DNA of 9,901 nucleotides from Bacillota bacterium (GTDB taxonomy: Bacteria > Bacillota > Clostridia > Oscillospirales > Acutalibacteraceae). The stretch spans positions 1-9,901 of the forward strand of contig JAEWWM010000036.1 in assembly GCA_023458915.1 (NCBI GenBank), given 5' to 3'. The position numbers and the translations under genes are program-made. The notes beneath the pieces were generated by a model that had not been told where the DNA came from, searched no databases, and saw only the letters and a list, made by a program, of their open reading frames with translations. Each line of letters begins with the position of its first letter. Within the stretch, counting starts at the first letter, position 1. Shown one piece after another: positions 1 to 6,194 of the stretch.

Positions 1-222
1 GAATTTTTAATTTTAAAAACATTTGCGTTACCGAAAAATTTAAATATAGAAATCAATTCCGAAAATGCGGAGTTTATTATAAGAAGTAAGATAACACAAA
101 GCGCTTGGCGCGGAGAAACTGACTCAACCAAAATAATTTATCCGAATCATGAAATAAACCATGAGGTAAAAAAAATATGCAATTTTATTTGTAAAGACTG
201 CCTAATCAAGTATAATCTATAA
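1..222 (+). CDS. C-terminal fragment of an unrecognised protein (5' end outside the window)
   Basis: Frame 1 is open from the first base to a TAA at 220-222 and gives 73 residues of normal composition. It includes a short stretch reading SAWRGETD (residues 35-42) and a C-terminal cysteine cluster C60-x3-C64-x2-C67. The cluster could bind metal or form disulfides, but three cysteines alone prove neither. I do not recognise the family. The stop lies two bases from the stop of the oppositely oriented SDR gene, so the two genes converge with no room for a dedicated terminator. Opposing stops packed this tightly are what one expects where two real genes meet. The reading frame is well supported; the function is unknown. 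Confidence 0.7.
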   Translation, partial: EFLILKTFALPKNLNIEINSENAEFIIRSKITQSAWRGETDSTKIIYPNHEINHEVKKICNFICKDCLIKYNL

Positions 223-224
223 TT

Positions 225-959
225 TTATGTAAAAAATCCACCGTTTACGCCCAAAACCTGTCCGGTTATAAAATCTGAGTCCTGGCTTGCTAAAAATAAA
301 ATAGATTTTGCGATATCTGCCGCTTCCCCGAACCTTCCGCTCGGGGTTTTGTCAATAAGTTCCTGAATTTCAAGTTTTTGTAAATTTGCATTCATGTCGG
401 TCTCAATAATTCCAGGAGCTACGCAATTTACTTGAATGCCAGATGGGCCAAGTTCTTTAGCAAGAGCTTTTGTAAAGCCTATTACAGCCGCTTTTGAAGC
501 AGAATAATGAACCTCGCACGAAGCACCGGTAATGCCCCATACTGACGAAACATTTATTATCTTTCCGCTGTGATTTTTAACCATATGCTGAACGGTTGGC
601 TTAGTGCAGTTGAACATTCCGTGAATGTTAACATCGAACATTTTTCGCCAATCTTCTTCGAGTATGTCCGTAAATAATTTTTGTTCAGCGATCCCTGCGT
701 TATTTACTAAAATATCAATGTTCCCAAACTCCTCTAGAGCTTTATTAATTAAAAATTCAGATTCAGAAAATTTAGATACATCAGCTTGTACGGCAATTGC
801 ACGGCAGCCCATACTGCATACTTTTTTAAGAAGATTTAGTGCTTTTTCTTTTGATTTATTATAATTAATCACCAGGTTATAGCCAAACTTTGCAAATTCC
901 TCAGCAGTCGCAGCGCCTATCCCCTTCGACCCTCCCGTAATGATTACCGTTTTTTTCAT
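225..959 (-). CDS. SDR-family NAD(P)-dependent oxidoreductase, FabG/EF-P 5-aminopentanone reductase-like
   Basis: This is a classical short-chain dehydrogenase of 244 residues, the usual length. It has the dinucleotide-binding motif TGGSKGIG (8-15), D60-V61, NNAG (86-89) and a complete catalytic set N111, S139, Y152 and K156, with the PG motif at 182-183. The C-terminal GxxxGVNGG pattern is typical of FabG-like enzymes. The stretch around 138-153 (SSVWGITGASCEVHYS) resembles, from memory, the Firmicute subgroup annotated as elongation factor P 5-aminopentanone reductase (YmfI), which reduces the modification on EF-P. A generic 3-oxoacyl-ACP reductase remains possible. It is the last gene of a three-gene minus-strand unit: its ATG lies one base after the upstream TAG, so translation is probably coupled. 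Its own SD is weak. Confidence 0.9.
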   Translation of the reverse strand: MKKTVIITGGSKGIGAATAEEFAKFGYNLVINYNKSKEKALNLLKKVCSMGCRAIAVQADVSKFSESEFLINKALEEFGNIDILVNNAGIAEQKLFTDILEEDWRKMFDVNIHGMFNCTKPTVQHMVKNHSGKIINVSSVWGITGASCEVHYSASKAAVIGFTKALAKELGPSGIQVNCVAPGIIETDMNANLQKLEIQELIDKTPSGRFGEAADIAKSILFLASQDSDFITGQVLGVNGGFFT

Positions 960-960
960 A

Positions 961-1467
961 CTAATCTCGCACCAAACACTTTATAATTTCGCCCACAAAC
1001 ATCTTATGGTAATCTTTTTTGGGGTAATTGTCACCGATATTTTCATCTAAAAATAAAGATGGTTCAATAAACTGGTTGTAAATCTTTTTGCATATAAAAA
1101 TTAAATTCGCTTCTTCGAAATAAGGAGCGCTACTGTTAAAAAGCGGAGTAAACCCGGTTTCTTTGATTTTATCGATATCTCTTCCGGATACTTTTCCGCA
1201 AAATCCAAGTTCTTTTTTGTATTTTGAATCAAAAAACGAAAGGCTATAATATTCGTCTTTTTCCAAAAATTCAAACGTATACCTTTGTGGACGAACAAAA
1301 GCAAAGGTAACATTTTTGTTCCAAAGAACTCCCAAAGCGCCCCAGCTTGCCGTCATGGTATTAAATTTTTCTTTTTCTCCAGAAGTAATTAGCATCCAGT
1401 CCTTGCCAATTTTTGCAAAAGGATTCACATCTTTTAATTTTTCAGAGTTGATTTCTGCAAAGCTCAT
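961..1467 (-). CDS. Flavin reductase-like, FMN-binding split-barrel protein
   Basis: This 168-residue protein matches the flavin reductase/flavoredoxin domain in length and layout. The N-terminal NTMTASWG (36-43) fits the phosphate/isoalloxazine-contact region, followed by VRPQRYT (58-64), a GRDIDK segment (95-100) and the late strand CKKIY (126-130). Family members bind FMN and act as flavin reductases, flavoredoxins or partners of other oxidoreductases; the physiological substrate cannot be read here. There is no signal peptide or membrane segment, so it is cytosolic. The start is supported by GGGAG 9-10 bases upstream, and this SD overlaps the TAG stop of the preceding protease gene, implying translational coupling. 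The next gene begins one base after its stop, so it probably shares one transcript with the protease and the SDR enzyme. Confidence 0.88.
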   Translation of the reverse strand: MSFAEINSEKLKDVNPFAKIGKDWMLITSGEKEKFNTMTASWGALGVLWNKNVTFAFVRPQRYTFEFLEKDEYYSLSFFDSKYKKELGFCGKVSGRDIDKIKETGFTPLFNSSAPYFEEANLIFICKKIYNQFIEPSLFLDENIGDNYPKKDYHKMFVGEIIKCLVRD

Positions 1468-1481
1468 AAGTTTGCCACTCC

Positions 1482-2021
1482 CTACAAATTTTCTTTAAAA
1501 CAAATATATGAAATCAAATAGCATGATAATATCAAAAGCGAAAAATTATATTTTGAGTTAATTAAAACCAAAAATCCCAAAATACAAACAGGCACTAAAA
1601 AAATAAAAGATACAATGTTTGATATTTTTTCAGCTAGCAAAAAGTCTATTTTTTTATTTAAAAGTGAAAAAAATATCTGCCCACCATCAAGCGAATTTAT
1701 AGGCAAAAGGTTAAAAATTCCGATACACAGGTTTTGATACGCGATACCATTATAAACCAAACTGCCAAAATATAAATATAATATTTCAAAAATTAAAGCA
1801 AGGATAAAATTAACGAGTGAACCGCTAGTAAGCACTAAGAAGCCACTTTCGAAGTTTTGCTCGCTTGAAATAATATCAACACTTGCAAACCCGAAATTTA
1901 TTTTTTTAATTTTATTATTTTGAAAATATGCCGCAATTAAATGACCGATTTCATGGAGTAAAGCCGAGATAATCCCGAATATAATCATCCCGGATTTATC
2001 CATAACTACCATAAAAACCAT
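1482..2021 (-). CDS. spoIVFB: SpoIVFB-like M50 site-2 intramembrane metalloprotease (true start probably upstream, near 2079-2081)
   Basis: This is a polytopic membrane protein with the zinc-protease motif HEIGH (H23, E24, H27), a SGSLVN loop (66-71) and the second M50 motif NLLPINSLDGGQ (104-115), which supplies the third zinc ligand D112. In sporulating Firmicutes SpoIVFB cleaves pro-sigma-K in the outer forespore membrane, which fits the dpaAB operon nearby. From the ATG at 2021 it has 179 residues, a short N-terminus and no SD. The frame stays open upstream to a stop at 2097-2099 and encodes a family-like amphipathic/hydrophobic leader (FKVKFNFYFF). A GGAGAG sits at 2085-2090, which points to an ATT at 2079-2081 or ATA at 2076-2078 and about 199 residues. 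No spoIVFA partner gene is adjacent. It is the first gene of the operon. Other M50B roles are possible. Confidence 0.87.
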   Translation of the reverse strand: MVFMVVMDKSGMIIFGIISALLHEIGHLIAAYFQNNKIKKINFGFASVDIISSEQNFESGFLVLTSGSLVNFILALIFEILYLYFGSLVYNGIAYQNLCIGIFNLLPINSLDGGQIFFSLLNKKIDFLLAEKISNIVSFIFLVPVCILGFLVLINSKYNFSLLILSCYLISYICFKENL

Positions 2022-2045
2022 TAAAGTAAAAAAATAAAAATTAAA

Positions 2046-2063
2046 TTTAACTTTAAAGTTAAA
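2046..2063. repeat. 18-bp perfect palindrome in the protease leader/5' coding region
   Basis: TTTAACTTTAAAGTTAAA is identical on both strands. It lies between the protease SD and the first ATG, so under the upstream-start model it is coding (FNFKVK region). It may be a weak mRNA hairpin or an operator, but the AT-rich composition makes chance a real possibility. Confidence 0.4.
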
Positions 2064-2084
2064 AATAGTGAATTCTATAATGTG

Positions 2085-2090
2085 CTCTCC
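2085..2090 (-). promoter_or_regulatory. Shine-Dalgarno GGAGAG upstream of the M50 protease, favouring a non-ATG start
   Basis: Read on the minus strand, GGAGAG is followed by CAC-ATT-ATA-GAA in the protease frame. Counting from GGAG, the ATT lies 5 bases and the ATA 8 bases downstream. It is the only good SD between the upstream in-frame stop (2097-2099) and the ATG at 2021, which is more than 60 bases away. This is direct sequence evidence for initiation upstream of the first ATG; the exact start codon is not settled. Confidence 0.55.
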
Positions 2091-2126
2091 AAAAATTTAT
2101 TTTTTAAATTAAAAACATTCACAATA

Positions 2127-2156
2127 ATTTTATGCCTTAGACGGTGTGAAATATTT
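2127..2156 (-). promoter_or_regulatory. Sigma-E-like promoter of the spoIVFB-flavin reductase-SDR operon
   Basis: On the minus strand, AAATATT (2150-2156) matches the sigma-E -35 consensus KMATATT at six of seven positions. After 15 bases, CATAAAAT (2127-2134) matches the -10 consensus CATACAnT at all but one specified base. The predicted transcript start near 2119-2120 leaves a leader of about 30 bases to the SD. spoIVFB is sigma-E controlled in Bacillus subtilis, which supports the call. The match was judged by eye in AT-rich DNA. Confidence 0.5.
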
Positions 2157-2208
2157 ACAAAATCAAAAAAATTTTGGTGATGCTCCGGTATATATCCTAA
2201 TTTAAAAC

Positions 2209-2237
2209 TTGACAGAATATACATATTGCACTATAAT
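2209..2237 (+). promoter_or_regulatory. Perfect sigma-A promoter for the orphan 345-residue gene
   Basis: TTGACA at 2209-2214 and TATAAT at 2232-2237 are separated by exactly 17 bases, a full match to the vegetative consensus. The predicted start near 2244 gives a leader of about 34 bases to the ATG at 2278, with AAGGAG at 2263-2268. No operator-like repeat overlaps it, so strong constitutive transcription is the simplest reading. Confidence 0.85.
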
Positions 2238-2277
2238 CTTGTGAAATAATAAATTTTATTATAAGGAGTTGACAAAA

Positions 2278-3315
2278 ATGCCTCCGTCAACTAAAAATAC
2301 CAGAATTATCAGCAAAAATGATCAAAATCGAAAAAAATATGAGAAAATATCAAAAGAACTCAAGCAACTTTTTTCGCAAAATGCAGCATCTCCAAATCAA
2401 TCTAATTTTGTAACTCAGCCTACAGAAAAGAGTAAATCAATTCCGAAATATATTGAGTTGCCTAAATCTGATCTGGAATATATTAAAAAATCCACTTTTA
2501 TTGACCGAATCATGCTGCGTCAGGCAATTGATATAGGTGAAAAACTTGCTTCAGACAAGCAAAACAGATCCAAAGCTTTTTCTCAGTTCAAAAGAATCGT
2601 AAATGGCTGGTCAAAAGAATATAAAAAACTCAAACCTGAAGATTTTAAAAACAAATCTAAAAAATGGGAAAAATTTATTCGCATAATCATCAGGGACACT
2701 CAGGATTATTGGAAAACAATTAGACAAGATAGCCAGGGTAACGAATTTGTTATTTCAAAAAACGACTCTATTTATACAGAACAATTAATTAAAGACATAA
2801 ATGTATTGAAAGGTATGAAAAAAAAATTTGAAAATTTAAATAAAAACCAATTAGATTTTTTACATCATAGCGGATTAACAATTAAGGATAGTACTGATAT
2901 AACTTTATTAAATAAATTGCTTGAAGAATGTCAAAAAAATAAAATTTCTAGTCTTATTTTATATAATCTTTTGAAAACAGAAAATATTTTTGAACCCTAC
3001 TCATGTATTGATAATCTTAACAGTTCAAGACGATTTCGTTATAAAAATTTGGCAATGTCACCGGAAGATTTTAGTGACTTACTCACTAGACTGTCGCAGT
3101 TAACTAATGAAGAGCTGCACTTCAGCCCTTCGATATTTACTAGCACACCTAACTCTGTTAATAATATGGAGCAAATGATTGAATATTATGAACAACATCT
3201 CAAAGATATTATCAGAGATAAGCAAGAATTTAATAAAAGCAAAGTGCACTACATGGAAGCAATGAGCGAAGTGGCACAAAAGGCTCTTAAGCAGCATGAA
3301 TCAACAAGTAAATAA
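2278..3315 (+). CDS. Unrecognised lysine-rich, helical cytosolic protein
   Basis: I do not recognise this 345-residue protein. It has no signal peptide and no membrane segment, contains a single cysteine (C243), and is rich in Lys, Asn, Ser and Gln. Residues 1-55 look disordered, with a polar SPNQSNFVTQPTEKSKS linker. From about 60 it becomes predominantly helical and highly charged, with basic patches at 104-135 and 178-190 and a polar tail. The ATG at 2278 is preferred because AAGGAG (2263-2268) lies nine bases upstream; a TTG at 2269 directly abuts the SD and cannot use it. The gene stands alone between a perfect sigma-A promoter and a probable terminator, diverges from the protease operon and converges on the lysozyme gene. 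Candidate roles such as nucleic-acid binding, scaffold or exported effector would all be guesses. Confidence 0.85.
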   Translation: MPPSTKNTRIISKNDQNRKKYEKISKELKQLFSQNAASPNQSNFVTQPTEKSKSIPKYIELPKSDLEYIKKSTFIDRIMLRQAIDIGEKLASDKQNRSKAFSQFKRIVNGWSKEYKKLKPEDFKNKSKKWEKFIRIIIRDTQDYWKTIRQDSQGNEFVISKNDSIYTEQLIKDINVLKGMKKKFENLNKNQLDFLHHSGLTIKDSTDITLLNKLLEECQKNKISSLILYNLLKTENIFEPYSCIDNLNSSRRFRYKNLAMSPEDFSDLLTRLSQLTNEELHFSPSIFTSTPNSVNNMEQMIEYYEQHLKDIIRDKQEFNKSKVHYMEAMSEVAQKALKQHESTSK

Positions 3316-3327
3316 AAATTACTTTAA

Positions 3328-3376
3328 AAGCCTCATTAATTAAAGGAATACTTCAGGGGCTTCTGCATTATTTTTT
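3328..3376. terminator. Probable bidirectional terminator between convergent genes
   Basis: AAGCCTC (3328-3334) can pair with GGGGCTT (3356-3362), seven pairs including one G-T, around a 21-base loop. A run of eight T at 3369-3376 (broken by one A) follows eight bases after the stem on the plus strand. On the minus strand the stem is followed by TTTTAAAG and a run of five T. It lies exactly between the stop at 3315 and the stop of the opposing gene at 3368. The large loop keeps confidence moderate. Confidence 0.45.
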
Positions 3377-4777
3377 TGCACATTCTGGAATAGGATAATT
3401 GCCGCAACTAAATTTTGAGTAAATTCCACGCAAAAAGATATCGAGTTCGCGAAACCTACGCACAAGAAGTCCTTTGTAACATTTTTTATTTGCATGGTGA
3501 TATAGAGAAAACTCTTTTATAAATTCACCTTTGTTAATGCAACCAAGATCCCCATTTTTCGCAGCAATTACAAGTTCCACCTTTAAATAATCCCCAAAGC
3601 AATATCCTACCGCTCCGCTTGAAGATTTAACTTTGTACCAGCTGTTATTCTCTTTATTCGGACTCAAAATTTCGACCACGGCTTTATTTGAAAGCACTTC
3701 GAGCTTTTTCCCAGTTGTGCTGGGCGAAGATCTAACAAAAAGACCATCATCAGAATTAACTATTCCACGCCATGAATTTGTTGCGTCTTGCCCCGCCTTT
3801 AGTAAAATTCCGCTAAGGTCACTGCCGCTGATTATCCAGCGCCAACCGAGATTATAAGAAAAACTAAGCAGTGCATCAAATTGCTGCTGATTAAATTTTA
3901 TTTTATTATTTATCAAAAACTGATTAACATTTTTGGTGTATCCGCCTTGATTTAAAATTTTCAAAAAAACTGCCATAGCCTCAGTTTCGCTTATATTATT
4001 GTAAAAGGGCTCGTAGGGATGTATCCTCTGACCATATCCTATCGTAAGAACATTAGCTAAATCCTTATAAACGCTCGAACAAAATCCTTCACAATAAGCA
4101 ACAAAATCCGCGCCTTCTGGACTGATTCTTTTTTCAGTTAATGATGGTTCAGTTTTTTTGTACTCATTCATAATAAGCACATCAGTTGAAGCTTCGCCAC
4201 AAGTTTTCCATTCATTTTTTATTTTTGCGTAAGTGTTAATGCTGTATGTTCCGGCGCAAGGAAATTTTATGCTTTGATTCCATAAATAAAAATTGCCTTC
4301 GTTTGATTTATTGCTGCAGTAAATATCCTGAGAATAATTTTGCCCTCTTATCTCAAAGCGTATTAATTCGACATTTTTTGGAGTTATTGCTTTCACATCA
4401 AATGGCGCATTTATTACAGCCATAGTTGAAGAAGTAAAGGTAATTCTCACAGGCTCCTGTTCGCAGACTTCCACACAGCACTTTGATTTTTTACCGCTTT
4501 TATTATTAACCGCTGTGATCTCTGTTTTCCCCAGTGCTATTGCATGCACTATGCCATATGAATCAACAGACGCAATCGAAGGATTGCTAGACGACCAGCT
4601 TCTCTTATTACCGCGCGTTTTTGAAGAAGGGGCTAATAACATGTCTTTTCCTAATGATAACGAATATGTACTTTTTGAAAAAAGTCCTTCAGCTTTCACA
4701 TTAAAATAACCAGTTATAAAAAAAATAAAAAATAAAAAAATTACGCAAACAAATTTGTTTTTTAAACAATGCAGCAT
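3368..4777 (-). CDS. Secreted Ig-like/GH24 lysozyme with an SH3 domain inserted in the catalytic fold
   Basis: This protein is a predicted exported peptidoglycan muramidase of 469 residues. The ATG at 4777 is chosen because AAAGGAGG (4788-4795) sits ten bases upstream; a longer form from 4834 would translate that SD as KGG and add a basic tail before the signal peptide. Numbering here follows the longer, 488-residue form (subtract 19). The hydrophobic signal core is 28-42. A bacterial Ig-like (Big_2) domain spans about 55-125, with SSSNPSIASVDSYG at its core. A cysteine-containing beta region runs 128-222. The GH24 domain starts near 236 with E249, D258 and T264, the exact 9- and 6-residue spacing of the T4 lysozyme triad. 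An SH3b-like domain (364-418) follows, and then the missing GH24 C-terminus appears (430-471, including GLLVRRFRELDIFLRG). It has many cysteines. It lies 46 bases behind the aminotransferase gene and is probably cotranscribed. Confidence 0.88.
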   Translation of the reverse strand: MLHCLKNKFVCVIFLFFIFFITGYFNVKAEGLFSKSTYSLSLGKDMLLAPSSKTRGNKRSWSSSNPSIASVDSYGIVHAIALGKTEITAVNNKSGKKSKCCVEVCEQEPVRITFTSSTMAVINAPFDVKAITPKNVELIRFEIRGQNYSQDIYCSNKSNEGNFYLWNQSIKFPCAGTYSINTYAKIKNEWKTCGEASTDVLIMNEYKKTEPSLTEKRISPEGADFVAYCEGFCSSVYKDLANVLTIGYGQRIHPYEPFYNNISETEAMAVFLKILNQGGYTKNVNQFLINNKIKFNQQQFDALLSFSYNLGWRWIISGSDLSGILLKAGQDATNSWRGIVNSDDGLFVRSSPSTTGKKLEVLSNKAVVEILSPNKENNSWYKVKSSSGAVGYCFGDYLKVELVIAAKNGDLGCINKGEFIKEFSLYHHANKKCYKGLLVRRFRELDIFLRGIYSKFSCGNYPIPECAKK

Positions 4778-4787
4778 TTTTTTCTTA

Positions 4788-4795
4788 CCTCCTTT
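4788..4795 (-). promoter_or_regulatory. Consensus Shine-Dalgarno deciding the lysozyme start
   Basis: AAAGGAGG on the minus strand ends ten bases before the ATG at 4777. It lies inside the reading frame of the 19-residue extension that would start at 4834, so the shorter form with a normal signal peptide is the likely product. Confidence 0.8.
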
Positions 4796-4823
4796 TTGCG
4801 CTTTTAGCTTTAATTTTTTTAAT

Positions 4824-6104
4824 TTATTTTTCAAATTTTCTTTCTAAAAACGCAAGTTTTACGCACAGACAAAACAGTTCCATTGCAGCTTCTAATTCTT
4901 TCTCGGAAGGATACGAGGGCGCCAAACGAATGTTGGAGTCCTTCGGATCTTTCCCATACGGGAAAGTGGCCCCCGCTTTGGTTAAAATCACACCCGCTTC
5001 TTTGCATAATTCCACAACTCTTTTCGCGCAGCCTTCAGAAGTATCTACGCTTATAAAATATCCACCTTTAGGTTCATTCCAAAAAAGAATTTGATTATTT
5101 TCAAACTCGCTTTTAAGGCGGTTTATAATCATATCAAATTTCGGTTTTAAAATTTCGCGGTGCTTTTTCATGTGACTATAAAGATTTGCTTTGTCTTTCA
5201 AAAAATTAAGGTGCCGGAGCTGATTTATTTTATCAAATCCAACAGTTTGAATGCTGTACATTTTTTTAAAATCTTTAAGATTTTTACCTCTGCACGCCAT
5301 AAAAGCAACACCTGCGCCAGGAAACGTTATTTTAGAGGTTGAATAAAATACTAGCGGCAACTCTTCGTTGCTATATTTATGGCATTCATCCATTATATTT
5401 AAAAGTGAAACCGGATTTTCAGTTAAATCATGAACAAAATAGGCATTATCCCAAAAAATTCGAAAATCCGGTGCTGAGGGTTTGAGTTTTGCGAACCTTC
5501 TAACCGTTTCATCCGAATAAGTTATTCCCTGAGGATTTGAATATTTTGGAACGCACCAAATTCCCTTTATCTTAGGATCATCTTTAATAATATTCTCTAT
5601 AAAATCCATATCAGGTCCTGCCAAAGTCATTGGCACATTTATAAGTTCCATTTCAAAATATTCAGTTATCGCAAAATGTCGGTCGTATCCTGGTGAGGGA
5701 CATAAAAATTTGATTTTACCCTGCTTTGCCCAAGGCTCGTTGCCGCCTACACCATGAGTCATAAAAAAAGAAATAGCATCAAACATCATGCTAAGGCTTG
5801 AATTACCGCCGACTATAAAATCATCTTTTTTAAGCTCTGTAACTTCGGCTATGAACTCTTTTATCTCAGAAATTCCATCGCAAACACCGTAATTTCGAAT
5901 ATCTACCCCGCTTTTGGTTTTAAAATTTGATTTACTGTTTAGTATATCTAACATTTTCATGGATAGATCAAGCTGCTCCGATGCAGGTTTGCCACGGGAC
6001 ATATCAAGCTTTAAATTTTTATTTTTAAATTCTTCATAATCTTTTGAAAGCGTTTCGTATTCTTTTAAAAGCTCACTTTCGCTCATATCAAAAAAACTTT
6101 TCAC
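4824..6104 (-). CDS. PLP-dependent aminotransferase, AspT/MocR-type (putative aspartate aminotransferase)
   Basis: This is a fold-type I PLP enzyme of 426 residues from the GTG at 6104. It resembles the Aminotran_MocR family (PF12897), stand-alone enzymes without a DNA-binding domain that include aspartate aminotransferases. Visible are the family N-terminal LKLDMSRGKP (31-40), SNP at 189-191, the FWDNAY segment with D219 and Y222 for the pyridine ring, the Schiff-base lysine K258 in STSKITFPGAG, and the C-terminal arginine R393 in NIRLAPS for substrate carboxylate binding. The GTG is preferred because GAAGGG (6114-6119) lies nine bases upstream; an ATG at 6113 abuts the SD, and an ATG at 6149 adds an atypical hydrophobic tail. 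The substrate is inferred from the family. It probably leads the transcript that includes the lysozyme gene. Confidence 0.9.
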   Translation of the reverse strand: MKSFFDMSESELLKEYETLSKDYEEFKNKNLKLDMSRGKPASEQLDLSMKMLDILNSKSNFKTKSGVDIRNYGVCDGISEIKEFIAEVTELKKDDFIVGGNSSLSMMFDAISFFMTHGVGGNEPWAKQGKIKFLCPSPGYDRHFAITEYFEMELINVPMTLAGPDMDFIENIIKDDPKIKGIWCVPKYSNPQGITYSDETVRRFAKLKPSAPDFRIFWDNAYFVHDLTENPVSLLNIMDECHKYSNEELPLVFYSTSKITFPGAGVAFMACRGKNLKDFKKMYSIQTVGFDKINQLRHLNFLKDKANLYSHMKKHREILKPKFDMIINRLKSEFENNQILFWNEPKGGYFISVDTSEGCAKRVVELCKEAGVILTKAGATFPYGKDPKDSNIRLAPSYPSEKELEAAMELFCLCVKLAFLERKFEK

Positions 6105-6166
6105 TAGTTGCATCCCTTCTTTTAGTATAATAATTTTGAAAAATAGCAATTTTTTTTAAATAAATC

Positions 6167-6194
6167 ACACGCAATGAATATTCATCATAATATA
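6167..6194 (+). promoter_or_regulatory. Sigma-K-like promoter for dpaA-dpaB
   Basis: CATAATATA at 6186-6194 matches the mother-cell sigma-K -10 pattern CATAnnnTA. AC dinucleotides at 6167-6170 provide the short -35 element 15-17 bases upstream. The predicted transcript start near 6200 just precedes the SD (AAAGGAG, 6207-6213). The B. subtilis spoVF operon is sigma-K dependent, which supports the reading. The consensus is short, so confidence is moderate. Confidence 0.5.
6174..6185. repeat. 12-bp perfect palindrome in the divergent aminotransferase/dpaA region
   Basis: ATGAATATTCAT is self-complementary and lies between the two elements of the proposed sigma-K promoter, so a bound protein could affect dpaA transcription. 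There is only one copy and no identified regulator; chance is possible in AT-rich DNA. Confidence 0.35.

Noticed and set aside
2269..2277. TTG start giving a three-residue longer orphan protein
   Set aside because: The TTG directly abuts AAGGAG, leaving no spacer; the ATG at 2278 has a normal nine-base spacing.
3100..3297. Small open frame on the strand opposite the orphan gene
   Set aside because: It has no SD, lies wholly within a longer supported gene, and looks like a composition shadow. The same applies to the small frames at 625-864, 1101-1313, 1316-1498, 3633-3857, 4515-4709, 5160-5342, 7173-7361 and 8000-8215.
6124..6129. TATACT on the minus strand as a -10 element for the aminotransferase
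   Set aside because: Transcription would begin within the SD, and no adequate -35 lies 16-18 bases upstream.
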